A DNA stretch of 64,000 bases from Theobroma cacao (taxonomy: Eukaryota; Streptophyta; Magnoliopsida; Malvales; Malvaceae), in contig NC_030853.1 in assembly GCF_000208745.1 (NCBI RefSeq), forward strand, positions 18,823,990-18,887,989, in the 5' to 3' direction. Each line of letters starts with the position of its first letter. Within the stretch, counting starts at the first letter, position 1. Below are positions 26,301 through 37,502 of this stretch, one piece after another. The position numbers and the translations under genes are program-made. A model generated the notes under the pieces. It saw only the letters and a program-made list of their open reading frames with translations. It was not told the DNA's origin and made no database searches.

Positions 26301-27903
26301 TAAACTGAAGCACTAGTAAAGAGAAAAAAAAGTAATTAAATAACAAAAGGAAAAGCATTAACACATTCCTATGGTTAAAGTTCTACTTAATCCTTGCATT
26401 ACTTGAGATTAAATAGTTGTACATAGAACCACTGCTGCTTCAAGTGCACCAAACATACTAGCAATAGTATTACAAGGATAAAGAAGAGAAAAAATATTTA
26501 CAAGAATAAGATCTCATTAAAACACCATCTTGTTTAGTTCAGATGCCACAAATTTGTTAGTGGGTTCATCATGAGCAAGGAATTGTAGAATAGAGAACAT
26601 ATGGGAGTAAATTGGAGATCAGAGAATGCTTTCATCATGCTGTCCAAGACAAATCAAGGATCCCAAAAGGCTGGTCATGTATGACAAGCTGCTTCAAGAG
26701 GGTATAGAGTTATACATTTAAAAATAAGTTGATCAATCTGTTCACAGGAGTATCACAACCCTTAGATGCTATCATATCAGGTAAAGTAATATGGTTTATT
26801 ATAAAGTACAAACACTAGCCAGAAGATTTCACCAACTCAGCAAGTTAAATTGCATAAAATACATGAAGATAACTACTTCTTGGTTGGCCAACGAATTGAA
26901 ATATGTTATCTCCGACCAAGAATGATTGTCTCCAATTTCGATTATTTTCGATATATTTTATGGTTATGGACATAAGACTTTCTTAGCCTTTCAAAATGAC
27001 CTTGAAAAATATGTTATGCCCATAACCATAATTTTGATGATGTAAACTTTACAAAGTGGTAAAAAAAAAACATTTCGTTTCTGGGGCATCCAACTCATTT
27101 GCCATTTAAAACCATCAATGTTAGTACTAAGATAATTGAATCTACTTCTTTAGAATCCCAAGAAATTACCTATTTGCAGTCCTTATCCTATTTTACAAAC
27201 AAATATTTTCACAAAGACAAACAAAATTTCCAAGTTCACCAACCAAACTTAAGCTATTAATTCCTAACATAACAAATACAGAACAATAACATGACCAAAT
27301 AAAAAACATTTACCAGCATGAAACCGCGAAATAGTGGGATGCTCAAGCACAAAATCACAGAGATCAACACGCCCAAACATATAAGCTCCCTTCTCGTTCC
27401 TACAGAAACAAATTTCGTTATTATTCAACAATTCCACAAAAACAAATAAATAAAAATGAAGGCTTTGAAAAAAAGAAAGAAAGGAGGTGGGTTAAAAATA
27501 ATTACACTTTAAATTGGTCAATGATGCAGCCATCCTTGAGGATCTCAAGGAAGAAATGGTGAGAAGGAGGACCACTCCACTGAGGGATTGTGTAAGGCAC
27601 AGGAGATTGTTTTGAATTTGAAGGCTTTTCAATTGAATTTGGTTCTGAATCTGAATTTGATTCCTTTTCTTGGTCTTGCGGGTTTTGGGGGTTAGGTTTT
27701 TTGGCAGGAGGTGGAGGTGGAGGTGGAGGACCCGTTGAGGCTTTGGCTGTTGTGGGTTCGGATTCTTCTTGGGTTACCGGTTCCGGTTCCGGTTCCGCCG
27801 AGGGGTTAGGGTTCCGGGGAGGCGGTGGTCCCATCGTGGTAGTCATGGTTGCGGGACAGAGAGTAGAGAGGTGTTGCAGAGTTTGGGCAGGCAGAGGCGC
27901 CAC
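20352..27903 (-). CDS. FHA-domain protein, kanadaptin (SLC4A1AP) homologue
   Basis: Kanadaptin-like proteins are nuclear FHA phosphopeptide-binding proteins. Exons (minus order): 27506-27903, 27314-27399, 26233-26312, 25542-25597, 24840-24888, 23729-23875, 23091-23186, 22966-22986, 22774-22887, 22474-22607, 21900-22141, 20545-21357, 20352-20401; phases agree and give 761 residues. The N-terminus is Pro-rich (GPPPPRNPNP, then a run of eight prolines). The FHA core has G142-R143, S157-R158-F-H160 and GSTHGTFINK (177-186). Later come a Glu/Lys-rich coiled-coil-like region, the acidic DDDEDFS, the kanadaptin signature DDDEFYDRTKKK and a basic KKKEKKPKR near the C-terminus. The end is NDRYGY. Met20 at 27846 (MTTTMGPPPP) is an alternative start. 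Exon 8 is a 21-nt microexon following a GC-AG intron. From memory, Arabidopsis AT5G38840 is the counterpart. Confidence 0.93.
22966..23090 (-). other. GC-AG intron followed by a 21-nt microexon
   Basis: Exon 7 ends ...ACTGAGAAG and the next bases are GCAAGC, a GC donor in the usual strong AG|GCAAG context. The intron ends TTTCTTTCTAG and is followed by exon 8, only 21 nt (VLQLDLE), then a GTGTCA donor. Leaving the microexon out also keeps the frame, so skipping would give a seven-residue-shorter protein. Confidence 0.8.
24463..24556 (-). mobile_element. SINE-like insertion in kanadaptin intron 5
   Basis: On the minus strand the unit reads CAACTCAGGCTTGGCCTAG followed by TGGTTGTTACCC, a strong match to a tRNA-type box A, then a degraded box-B-like stretch ending in GTACCTCCATATCTACC and an oligo-A tail (TTTTTCTTTTT on plus). 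TGCACATTT at about 24454 and TGCATATTT at about 24557 may be a target-site duplication with one mismatch. It is in the same orientation as the gene. Confidence 0.5.
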
Positions 27904-28010
27904 GCAGGGAGCAATGTTGAACGGAACTTAAGAAAATGGGTCCGGAGTAGGGGAAAAGGACCAAGGAGGGGAAATGGGCGGGTCGATGTTAGGGTGGATC
28001 CGGTTTAAAT

Positions 28011-28017
28011 TTTTATA
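28011..28017 (-). promoter_or_regulatory. Candidate TATA box of the kanadaptin gene
   Basis: The minus strand reads TATAAAA here, about 110 bp upstream of the first ATG (27903) and 170 bp upstream of the alternative ATG (27846). That leaves room for a normal plant 5' leader starting near 27985. The region between is GC-richer than its surroundings. No initiation data support it. Confidence 0.4.
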
Positions 28018-28272
28018 GTATATGCAGCGCAGAAAAATGGACACGGCCCAAAATATAGAATTACAGATTATATAAGGAAAAGACAATATAAATTACATAT
28101 CCATATTACCGATAGATGTATATTCTAAATATATTAGTAAAAATATTATATTCTTAATAATTCAATAGCCAAAGGATATATTGAGAAATATTGAAATTTT
28201 TTTTTGGATTAGTAAGCTGTTTTATTTATCTAGAAAGAGCACAAACAACAAAATTCTTGTTCCTTATTTTAA

Positions 28273-29678
28273 GGATACGTTTAGTTCGCAGAATAAACAA
28301 AAATAGAATAAAATAATTATTACAAGAGAATAAAATAAAATAGTTATTACGTAATTTAATACGACGAATGTAATAAGACAAGAATAATTATTATGATTTA
28401 TTACAGTATTTGGTTGCTAACAATAATTTTGAAATAAGAAAAGAATAGAAAATAAAAAGATAAAATTTTTTTTATTTTATATATATATGATTATTTATTT
28501 TTATTTTATTTTTTAAATATTAATAATTTATAATTTTAATTAAAAATATTAATATTTTAGCATNNNNNNNNNNNNNNNNNNNNNNNNNNNNNNNNNNNNN
28601 NNNNNNNNNNNNNNNNNNNNNNNNNNNNNNNNNNNNNNNNNNNNNNNNNNNNNNNNNNNNNNNNNNNNNNNNNNNNNNNNNNNNNNNNNNNNNNNNNNNN
28701 NNNNNNNNNNNNNNNNNNNNNNNNNNNNNNNNNNNNNNNNNNNNNNNNNNNNNNNNNNNNNNNNNNNNNNNNNNNNNNNNNNNNNNNNNNNNNNNNNNNN
28801 NNNNNNNNNNNNNNNNNNNNNNNNNNNNNNNNNNNNNNNNNNNNNNNNNNNNNNNNNNNNNNNNNNNNNNNNNNNNNNNNNNNNNNNNNNNNNNNNNNNN
28901 NNNNNNNTTAATTAATTATTAATTAATGTTTAAATTATATGCAATATATTAATATTTTATAATTTATAAATTAATTTTTCCTTTTATTTTATTTTTTCCT
29001 TTTTCCTTTCTTCCATGGGCCGGCCACAGGAAATGTGACTAGTGTAATAAAACACCGATCTAGTAAACCATGTGCCTAGATTTGGCCACTAAGGCACTAA
29101 ATCGACGCTTCCAGCAGCTAGATCTAGCCGTGGAATGCCAGAGTCGACTGTGGGGATCTGGTTAGGAAGCACCAGATTCTATGCTTTCTGCGGCTAGATC
29201 AGGCAATGGATCCTAGATCTAGCGACTTTTTGGTTGAATCTTGTCAGAAAGTACTAGATCGACACTTTTCGACTATATTCGGTCATGGAATTGTCATCGC
29301 CGTCCATCACTGCCATCGTCATCTTCGGTGATGAGTGCTAGTTAAAGAGAGAATGAGAAAGGCAAGAACGTGAGAACAGAGAGAAAGAAGAAAGGAAAAT
29401 GAGAAGAAAAAGAAATATTTATATGTCTAGGGTTACAATATTTCTAAGTTATAAAGAATATTTTAGTTTTATCAAATTTTAAAGCTATTCCCTCAGCCAT
29501 GGAATAGCAAATACCATGGAGGGCTTAGGTTTAGTTAAGCCTAAGTTTTACCCTATTTTAAGAAATAGCTATTATTAATAATAGCTATTTCTTATGGCAA
29601 TTGCTTACTAAATGGGGTAAAGAGAAAACATGGGAATAGATAGGGAATAGTTAGCTATTCCCTATACCAAATATACAG
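28273..29678. mobile_element. Probable PIF/Harbinger-like non-autonomous DNA element with gap
   Basis: The left end reads GGATACGTTTAGTTCGCAGAATA and the right end, reverse-complemented, CTGTATATTTGGTATAGGGAATA. Both match the (G)GTATATTTGGTT..GGAATA style common at plant MITE termini. TAA flanks both sides (28270-28272 and 29679-29681), the 3-bp TAA/TTA duplication of PIF/Harbinger elements. Inside, 29100-29280 carries imperfect repeats of a CTAGATCTAGC-type motif. Part is hidden by the N run. No transposase frame is visible. Confidence 0.55.
28564..28907. other. Assembly gap (run of N)
   Basis: There are 344 consecutive N bases. The gap lies inside the AT-rich Harbinger-like element, so it probably reflects repeat collapse. 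No gene is interrupted by it. Confidence 0.99.
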
Positions 29679-30484
29679 TAAATGTCCAACAAATACCTTT
29701 TATGTACAAGTGAAAAGTGACAAATATACAACCAATGCCTAGAAAAAACACAAAGAAACTACATGGCAGCTGATAGTATTAAACCACCATATATACTACA
29801 ATTGACCGATCACAAGTTGACAACACAAATGTTAATTATTAAATCCAAGTAGAATAACTGACTCACATTGACACTACTACTCCTTCCAAAACATGTATAC
29901 ATCACTAGTGAAAATACTCTGTTGCTTCCATTCGTACTTGAATTAATTGGTTTCTTTGGTTATTTCTTATTGTGTTTCTTTCACTCGGATTTTTGTCAAC
30001 AACAATGGATTTTGTTGAGGTAAAAGGAGTAGCAAGGAATGGTTTAACGATGGAATGGATCAAACTTAAGACTATTGGCAAAGGTTCGTATGGATTGGTT
30101 CACTTGGTTAAACCAATAAAGCCTATTTTTTATCAAGTTTTGGCTGTGAAATCTTGTCTTTACCAAGATTCCTTTTCACTTCGAAAGGAACAACATATCC
30201 TTAAAGAATTTGTTGGTTGTCGTAATATTGTTCCATGCTTTGGTGATATGTTGAGCACTGATCAAGAAGGGGCGCTGGTTTACAACTTGTTTCTTGAATA
30301 TGTTCTTGCTGGAAGTCTTTTGGATTTCATAATCAATTAAAATGGGGGTAACATTTTGGAATGTGATGCCCATTGTACACAAGAATGCTGGTTGAAGGGA
30401 TTCAAGATATTCATGAGAGAGACTATGTTCATTGTGATCTCATGCCAAAAAATATCCTTGTTTATTCTTCTGATTAGTATGGTT

Positions 30485-30822
30485 TGTTGAAGCTAATACT
30501 TGTATGCAACTTGCAATAGCAGTTTAACACTTGTCTAAACTCAACTTTAGTCCTTACCAGCTATTATTCCTCTCAGCTTATGTATTTACGTGTGCTTGCT
30601 TAGTTCTTAATGCATTTTAACACTTGTCTTATGCATGTGACCAAGTGTTGTAGTCTATTATCCACGTATGAACCTATTGTACTTAAATGTCTTTAGTAAC
30701 TAGTAATGAATTGGATGAACTTTAGTTTTTTGCTTTGCATATTTTATTCATCCCTGTTTTTCCTTGCCTGTAACAGAGGCTACATCATACAGCCATATCT
30801 CGACTTCTTCTAAATCACAACA
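30485..30822 (+). repeat. 5' LTR of the gag-only Copia element
   Basis: Starts TGTTGAAGC and ends ATCACAACA. It aligns throughout to 31582-31892 and has about 27 bases of additional sequence, including TAACACTTGTC-type blocks missing from the other LTR. Confidence 0.88.
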
Positions 30823-31032
30823 TGATATTATAGCCCAATTTAAGCTCCTAAGGGACCAAAACTCTAAATATCACCACAAAATCTTCCAAATAACAACTTA
30901 TCATGAGCAAGGCAAATAGTAGTACCTTCTCTCATCAAACACCATTAACCTTTAATAGAGCCAACTACTTTATTTGGTTCTGTAAAAGTGAGAGCCTACA
31001 TGAGGGCCTACGACCTTTGGGGTATGGTTGAA

Positions 31033-31386
31033 GCAAAACATGGAGCGAGACAAATGTAAGTCTTGAATGCATTAAAGGAGTTTGAGGTCTTGAAGATAAA
31101 GGACAATGAAGCTATGAAGGACTGTAGAGATAAGCTTATGAAAGTAACAAATCAAGTGAAATTGTTAGGAGAAAATTTGTCTGATGTGTTCTTACTCGAG
31201 AGATTTGAAGCTAAAATCTCTCCATTGGAAGAGTCAAAGGATATCTCCAAATTGACACTTATTGAAGTCATGACTCCTCTCCAAGCTACAGAGCATAGAA
31301 AATCAATACACATGGACAATAACACAGAAAATGCTTTGATGGCCAAGTTCAAAGTCAAAGGTGCTTTGCAATCTGAAAATCCTTAA
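31033..31386 (+). pseudogene. Copia gag (UBN2-type) fragment
   Basis: The frame (NALKEFEVLKIKDNEAMKD, then NQVKLLGENLSD, ISPLEESKDISKLTLIE, LQATEH) matches the middle of Copia gag polyproteins, which form the particle around element RNA. It lacks the usual zinc knuckle, stops at 31386 and has no downstream pol frame. It is the only protein-like content of the element. Confidence 0.8.
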
Positions 31387-31581
31387 ATAGAAAAGGCATG
31401 TAATGAGTTTAGACATGCGAAAAAGGTTTACAAGAATAAACCTAAGATGCAAGAAAAGCCAACTCAAACAGAAGAAAAGACTAATGTAAAGGAAGAGCAT
31501 TTGTTCATGGTTATGAACAAAGCCAAAGCTCCAACTTCAAAGGAATGAGCTGATGTTTCACAAGCAAGTATTAAGGAGGAG

Positions 31582-31892
31582 TGTTGAAGCTAATACTTGC
31601 ATGCAACCTGTAGTAGCAGTTTAAACTCAACTTAAGTCCTTACCAGTTATTACTCCTCTCAGCTTATGTATTTACTTGTTGTTATGCACGCGTAGTTTTT
31701 AATGCATGTGACCAAGTGTTGTAAGCTATTATCCACGTATGAACCTATTGTACTTAAATGTCTTTAGCAACCACTAATGAATTAGATGAACTTTAGTTCT
31801 TTGCTTTGCATAATTTATTCATCCTTGTTTTCTTTACCTGTAACAAAGGCTGCATCATGCAGCCATATCTCGATTTCTTCCAAATCACAACA
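31582..31892 (+). repeat. 3' LTR of the gag-only Copia element
   Basis: Same termini as the left LTR. It is preceded by the purine tract AAGGAGGAG and followed by the TGGTT target duplication, after which the kinase sequence resumes. Confidence 0.88.
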
Positions 31893-32397
31893 TGGTTCCC
31901 TTAGCAATCTAAAGATTGCTAATTTTGGTTTGGCTAAGCAACTTGGAGAAAGAGATATGCCAGATCAGGTAGAACCTTGGATGCCAAATTTTCCAAGTAT
32001 AACACTTTACATGCCATCAGAATATGTTAAAGAAAGGAAAATCAGTGCTTCGATAGATATATGGTCTTTAAGGTGTATTATTCTTGAGATGATCATTGGA
32101 AAACTACCATGGGGATATCAAAACTTGAGAGACTTGAAGATCAAGTTTAGATTTTCAAGGGATTGCCCAAAAATACCCGACAACATGTCAAATGCAAGGA
32201 AAGATTTATTGATGAAGTGTTTTGCAAGGGATCCTATCGAAAGGTGGATCGTTGATATGCTGTTATGTCATCTTCTTCTCATTTCAAACTGCACTTCATC
32301 ATTGCCATCTCAAACAAACTCTTTTCAACATGCACAATGTGATGGTTATTTTCCTTCCATTAAACAAATTTTGGCAACGTGCCTAGCTATTAATTAA

Positions 32398-33213
32398 TTA
32401 TTTTACTGTAATAGTTCAAACATTGTATTCTGCTAGCTATAATATTATTTTTTTAATTCAGCTAAAATAATATTATAGTTCAATAATTTATCAATTTTTA
32501 TCACAAATTGAAACTTGGTAAAAGGTGTTAGAATATTATAAAAAATTCATTCAATTTTTATATTAATTTATCAATTTCATTATATATAGTTTAGTAAGAC
32601 ATATAACATCTCTATAACTTGTTTGCGAAATTTAAACACTCCACTACGGATATAGAAAATAATAATTTTTAAAATAATTAAATAAAAAATATAAATTTTC
32701 ATAGTTTTAATATTTATATATATAAGTTAAAAACTAATAAAAAGAAAATACTTGCTCTAATACTTTTTTTTAACCATATTCCTTTTTACCTTTTTGTATT
32801 TTTCTCACACTTTGGACTTCTATCTCATCCCTTTTCACTTCCAACATGCATCATAGATTTTTTTTGTCATAAATTAATAATTAATCACTTAAATGTTCGA
32901 ATTGTGGTTATCCGCATAAGACCTTTAATAATTATTATCCAATTAATTGACTTCATATTTACCAAAAAATTAATTGAACTTACACTTTGGAAGCAAATAA
33001 TTTTTTCATTCCATATAGTATGCTCTCATATCACATCTTTTGCTTTTCTTTTTCTTATTATTACTTTTGAGAATAATGAAATGTTTCTAAAATAAAAATT
33101 ATGAAAATTTTGAATCAAAGACGAAATTTAATTTAATTTTGTCAAATTGTAAAAGAAAATAACTTCAAAGTTTGCAGAAAACAGTTTGTTAGTCCTTTCC
33201 TTCTTTCCTTTGG
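32398..33213. other. AT-rich spacer between the two kinase pseudogenes
   Basis: No gene is seen. The last 60 bases (TTTCTTTGGTTATTGCTTATTTGAGTTT) resemble the sequence just ahead of kinase pseudogene 1 (TTTCTTTGGTTATTTCTTATTGTGTTT), so the tandem duplication includes some 5' flank. Confidence 0.6.
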
Positions 33214-33720
33214 TTGGTTTTCTTTGGTTATTGCTTATTTGAGTTTTTTTCAATCATATACTATCACCAACAACCATGGATTATGCTTGCAGTAAAAGGA
33301 GCATCAAGGAATATTTTAGCTATGGAGTATATCAAACTTATGACTCTTGGCAATGGTTCATTTGGAGTTGTTCACTTGGTGAAACCAATAAAGCCTGTTC
33401 TTGTTCAAAGTTTTGTTGTGAAATCTTGTCTTTACCACAATTCCTTTTCACTTCAAAGGGAATTACAAATCCTTGAAGGATTTATTTTCTGTCGAAATAT
33501 TGTTTAACACATTTTAATACTATGATCTCAAGCCAGAAAACATCCTACTTTATCCTTATGATCAAAATTGTTCTATTAATAGTCTAAAAATTATTGATTT
33601 TGGCTTGGCTAAGTAACTTGGAGAAAGAGTAGATAGGCCAGTTGGGATGCTAATCTTTTCAGGCACACCAGTTTACATGCCACTAGAATCTATTGATGAT
33701 GGGAAAATCAATGCTTCGTT

Positions 33721-34081
33721 TGTTAATTACCCACGTAATGTTAGTTTCCCATATTCAGTTATGGTCCGCAAATCACCCATTCTCCACTAACCTTCTGTTA
33801 ACCACTTTGACATGCCCACTTTCTTTGTTGGATTATACCTTTGATGGGAAGACAATATATATATATATACAAGAAAACTGAGTATGGGCCCATAAGCTCA
33901 ACATTTTTCTAAATACACACCATCTAAGTGAGATTGCTAGAGTTTAGAAGTACCCTTACATATAGAAGCTTATTCTTGTGACATCAATCGCTGGAGGTTA
34001 GTATCCAATTTCACATTTCGATTTTTTTTGTATGTTAATTTTGTTAAAGTGCATATGTATAGGCATCTATGATGTCTTATA
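33721..34081 (+). repeat. 5' LTR of the outer Copia element
   Basis: Aligns with 45440-45781. It contains an 18-base duplication-like insert near 33734-33751, so an alternative start at the second TGTTAG (33739) is possible. A short TA repeat lies at 33859-33871. Confidence 0.82.
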
Positions 34082-34083
34082 GT

Positions 34084-34095
34084 TGGTATCAGAGC
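34084..34095 (+). other. tRNA-Met primer-binding site
   Basis: TGGTATCAGAGC, the standard plant Copia primer-binding site complementary to the 3' end of initiator tRNA-Met, lies two bases inside the left LTR of the outer element. Confidence 0.9.
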
Positions 34096-35109
34096 AATTT
34101 CAACCTCTGTCTTGATGTGTTTGAGTTTCTATATTTATTTGCAAAAATATTAGAAAGTTTTGTTTTATAAACTTGAAATTGTTTAGTCAAATTTTTAATA
34201 AAAATGATGTTGGAAAGCTAAAGGAAATTCAATTCAAAGCAAAATGGCTTTTGAAACGTCAAAAATGGAGTCCCAAAAATCGATATATAATTAGATTTAT
34301 GAAACTGGTTTAATTTTAGGTTGAACAGATCCGTTTGAAGGTAGAAGATGATGAATAAAAAAAAAAACTGAACTATTTCTTTTCTTCTGACAAGTTTTGG
34401 GCATGAACATGTTTTTTTTCTTTTAATACATGAGCCTGCTTCTTTTCTTTTAATGAGTTTAGACATGGGCTTCCTTATCCATATATTGGTGAAAATTTAG
34501 ACCATAAGTGATTCAACGAATTCTAACAAAGTCCAGCAATTATTCTTTTGGGACATACATATGTTCCTTAACCCAAAACATAAAAAGTCAATAACAAAAA
34601 TCTGTCATTTCAAAACAGAAATTTTTTTTGCAATTTTTGGTGTTTGATTTTATTCATAAATTAATAAATATTTTTTTATTGTCTCTTTATTATATGTAGA
34701 TACATGCATGTTATTTAACTATTTTATGCATAAAATTGGATGTCATGTGATCAATAGAATTTTAATTTATTAAAGATTAGCTACAGCATCTTTGATCATG
34801 CTAAATTATATATTAAGTATCCTTGGATCATATGTAGAAAAATGACATCAATGGTGATTAATCATATTCAAATATGATAAATTTATCCCACAAGATTTTT
34901 TAATTATATTTGTATAATTAATTAGGATGAAATAACAAATTATTTTTCTTAATTTACCCACAAGAATTAAGAAAAGGAATATAATTTGATAATTTCCTCA
35001 TGAAGTTTGTATATAAATCTTTAAAATAAAACTTGACCCATAGGCAGTTTTTATTTGTTATTTGGTTCATATTTTTAAGTATGACTTACATGTTTTACAT
35101 TGGTAAAAT

Positions 35110-35743
35110 ATGACATATATTTTTTACCTCAATTTTTGTGATATAAGCATGTACATTTGTTGTAATGTAGTTATACAACTTGTGAATTTTTCTCATATCA
35201 AATGTGATATTCCTAATTTAAATTGTGATAATTATAAAATATGGAAGGAGGGGATTCTTTTCCAATTAGAGTGGATGGATATTGATTACGCTATTCGGAA
35301 GGATGAACCACCTACACCTACTGATACTAGCACTCAGGCTAAAATTGCTCTTTATGAACAATGAAAGGGATCAATCGTCTTAGCATGATGCCAAGGAACT
35401 GCTAAAGGCTATTGATGAACAATTTGAGTCTTCAGATGAGGCCCTAGCCACCATTCTAATGACAAAATTATCATCAATGAAGCTTACCAGTGTTAGAGGT
35501 GTGCGTGAGCACATCATGCAAATGAGGGACAATATGATTCAGCTCAAATCTCTTGAGGTTGAGATGTCTAAATCTTTCCTTGTGCACTTCATTCTAAATT
35601 CTCTTTCACATCAATACATAACTTTCAAAATCTCATATAACACACACAAGGATAAATGGTCAATTAATGAACTTTTGACCATGTGTGTTCAAGAGGAAAG
35701 TAGGCTAATTGTGGAATAAGGCAAAAGTGCAAATATGGCAACA
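35110..35743 (+). pseudogene. Outer Copia gag, 5' part (UBN2-type)
   Basis: Frames read LNCDNYKIWKEGILFQLEWMD and, after stops and frame changes, ILMTKLSSMKLTSVRGVREHI, MRDNMIQLKSLEVEM and SFLVHFILNSLSHQY, the order of a Copia gag. A TAA at 35717-35719 and other stops break it. It continues after the inner element with a zinc-knuckle remnant. Confidence 0.82.
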
Positions 35744-35748
35744 CAAGG

Positions 35749-36507
35749 TGTTGGTGGGAAGGGGGGGTTTTATATGATATTCAAGAATAGGCAAAATTGG
35801 CTTCAAGGTGAACCTTTCAAATAGACGTCTATCTTTAAGACTTATTTCGCCCCCACCACTCGATATGCAAAGGGGAGTAATGCGAATAGTCTCAAAGATA
35901 CAATGAAGTCAACGTCTAACTTTCGTATTGCACTTACGAAGTAGACCGCTAGATACACCCAAGGGTTTGCAAAGTTGTTTGGCCTTAGAACTGACTTTCT
36001 GCAGCAAGTAGATAATAAGGAATTCAGAATATCTTGAAGATGGTGGGAACTTTTGTGTTTCTTTTTGTATTATCTGGTGTGTCTAAAATGGTTGGCACCA
36101 AGCCCTTTATATAGGCTTTAAAGTGTCTCTTCTTCAAAGACACAACCCTTTCATAAAAACACCTATTTGTCTAGAAAGCATCTTTATGATATTTGCCAAC
36201 ACAACTTTTAGATATAGTTATTGTTTCAATAGTCATTTTATGAATAGATAACTATTCATCTCACAAATTATAACATTTGAGTTATATCTTGGAACAATAA
36301 CTATTCACTTTAACTTTTGAGCAACGGTGTCTTTTCAATCATGTCTCCTAACTTTTGGATATGATTTTTCAAGACACATAACCATTCACATGAAAACATG
36401 ACTATATCTAATAGACACATTATGTCACTTTTCGTAACATAACTTTTGAGCTAATGATAGCTTTTCCATCATGTGAAACAACCTTTAATTTTGAAAATAC
36501 ATCAACA
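35749..36507 (-). repeat. 3' LTR of the inner Copia element
   Basis: Begins TGTTGGTGGGAAG and ends ATCAACA on the plus strand; 759 bp, same length as its partner. CAAGG target duplication on its outer side. Confidence 0.92.
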
Positions 36508-37211
36508 ATCCCTCACCATTTTTCAAAATTCCAAATACCAACAACTTTGGGAAACTTGTGTATAAATGAAGGTATCCCGCATATTTGAACCTTCACTTAG
36601 TGAGTGTGGTTGGTTCTAGTCTGAATTGAGTGGTTGACCAAGCATTGAACCATCGATTCTTCATTGACTAGTCGGGCCACTAAACACACACAAGCCTCCT
36701 TGCTCACATTGTATCTAGTTTTGCCAACACGTTTATGGCCATGTATTTTGCATCCATTTATGAGTGCTGTCAGAGTCAAGCCTTTACCTCCTAGAAGTGG
36801 CCGCACTTCCACTCATATAGGTAGCCCCCATCGGAAGTACCCTGTAATTATAATATTTCAACATATACATGTTATGGGTCTATTAAGAACTTTCCATTCA
36901 GCCTTACCTTACACATTATGGGAACCAAGCACTATACACCTTGGGATGAAAAATATAATTTAGTGCTTGCAATCACCATGTGGTAAAATGGTCAGTACCC
37001 AAGACTTGCAGGTCAGACACAAGCGTTGAGGTGAGCTCCCACCATTGGCGATTTAATTAATAGGCTTGAGACCCATCCCTCTTGAGGTCTTTATAACCAG
37101 GTCCTTTTTTAGACCTTTAGTAAACGGATTCGCTAAATTTTCACCAGACTTCATATAACTTATAGTGACTATACCGTCACTAATCCTTTGCCTAACAATG
37201 CTATGTCAAAG
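36508..37211. other. 3' non-coding part of inner Copia, with SINE-like segment
   Basis: Between the RNase H piece and the 3' LTR. It includes a minus-strand open frame at 36597-36812 without a recognised domain. On the plus strand at 36968-37060 the sequence CATGTGGTAAAATGGTCAGT followed by ACCCAAGACTTGCAGGTC looks like a tRNA-derived box A and loop region, with a degraded box B (GCGTTGAGGTGAGC). This may be an old SINE inside the element. Confidence 0.35.
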
Positions 37212-37490
37212 TCAAATATATTGACTCTTTCCATTGTAAGCTTGATTATATGCCTTTGATACAGTTGCTTCATTGTCGCAATGTATCAAGATTGGTGCCA
37301 TTAGCTTAGGCCACAGTGGAATTTCATAAAGTAAATCTCTCAACCATTTCGCTTCTTGAGTGGTAGATGCTAAGACTATAAATTCAGCTGCCATGGTGGA
37401 GTCCACTTGACAAGATTGTTTCTTAGAACCCCAAGAAATAGCACCCCCACCAAGTGTGAAAATCCATCCAGTCGTGGATGTGTAATCCGA
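37212..37490 (-). pseudogene. Inner Copia RNase H region
   Basis: The frame reads MAAEFIVLASTTQEAKWLRD and later PILIHCDNEATVSKAYN, the C-terminal half of the Copia RNase H domain (AE(Y/F)...EA.WL...I.CDN..A). The expected KHI after SQYI is lost to a stop. It follows the reverse transcriptase after stop codons. Confidence 0.82.
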
Positions 37491-37502
37491 TCTATTTCAG
37501 TT

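Larger units (their letters stand above)
30485..31892 (+). mobile_element. Gag-only non-autonomous Copia LTR element in kinase pseudogene 1
   Basis: Direct LTRs starting TGTTGAAGC and ending ATCACAACA lie at 30485-30822 (338 bp) and 31582-31892 (311 bp). They are flanked by a perfect 5-bp duplication TGGTT (30480-30484 and 31893-31897). Right after the left LTR is TGATATTATAGCC, a worn match to the initiator-tRNA-Met primer site TGGTATCAGAGC. A purine tract AAGGAGGAG precedes the right LTR. The interior encodes only a Copia gag (UBN2-type) piece; no protease, integrase or reverse transcriptase is present, so movement needed enzymes in trans. Confidence 0.9.
29972..32397 (+). pseudogene. MAPKKK20-like protein kinase pseudogene 1, split by a retroelement
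   Basis: The N-lobe frame begins MDFVEVKGVARNG at 30005 (an upstream in-frame Met is at 29972). It has the glycine loop GKGSYGLVHL, then LAVKSC with the ATP-binding Lys, and stops at 30338. After a frameshift comes HERDYVHCDLMPKNILVYSSD, then TAG at 30474. The C-lobe resumes at about 31893 with GSLSNLKIANFGLAKQLGE, YMPSEYVKERK, IDIWSLRCIILEMI and KCFARDPIERW. Relative to active kinases, the catalytic-loop Lys is Met (CDLMPKN) and DFG is NFG. A 1408-bp retroelement sits between the catalytic loop and NFG. PKIPDNMSNARKDLL and the HCDLKP-type loop place it with plant MAPKKK17/18/20-like kinases. Several independent lesions make it a pseudogene. Confidence 0.85.

Noticed and set aside
27701..28008. 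Gly-rich plus-strand frames at the kanadaptin start
   Set aside because: Antisense of the Pro-rich N-terminus of the kanadaptin exon 1.
36597..36812. Extra minus-strand gene next to the inner Copia 3' LTR
   Set aside because: No known domain; its position in the non-coding 3' part of the element explains it without a separate gene.
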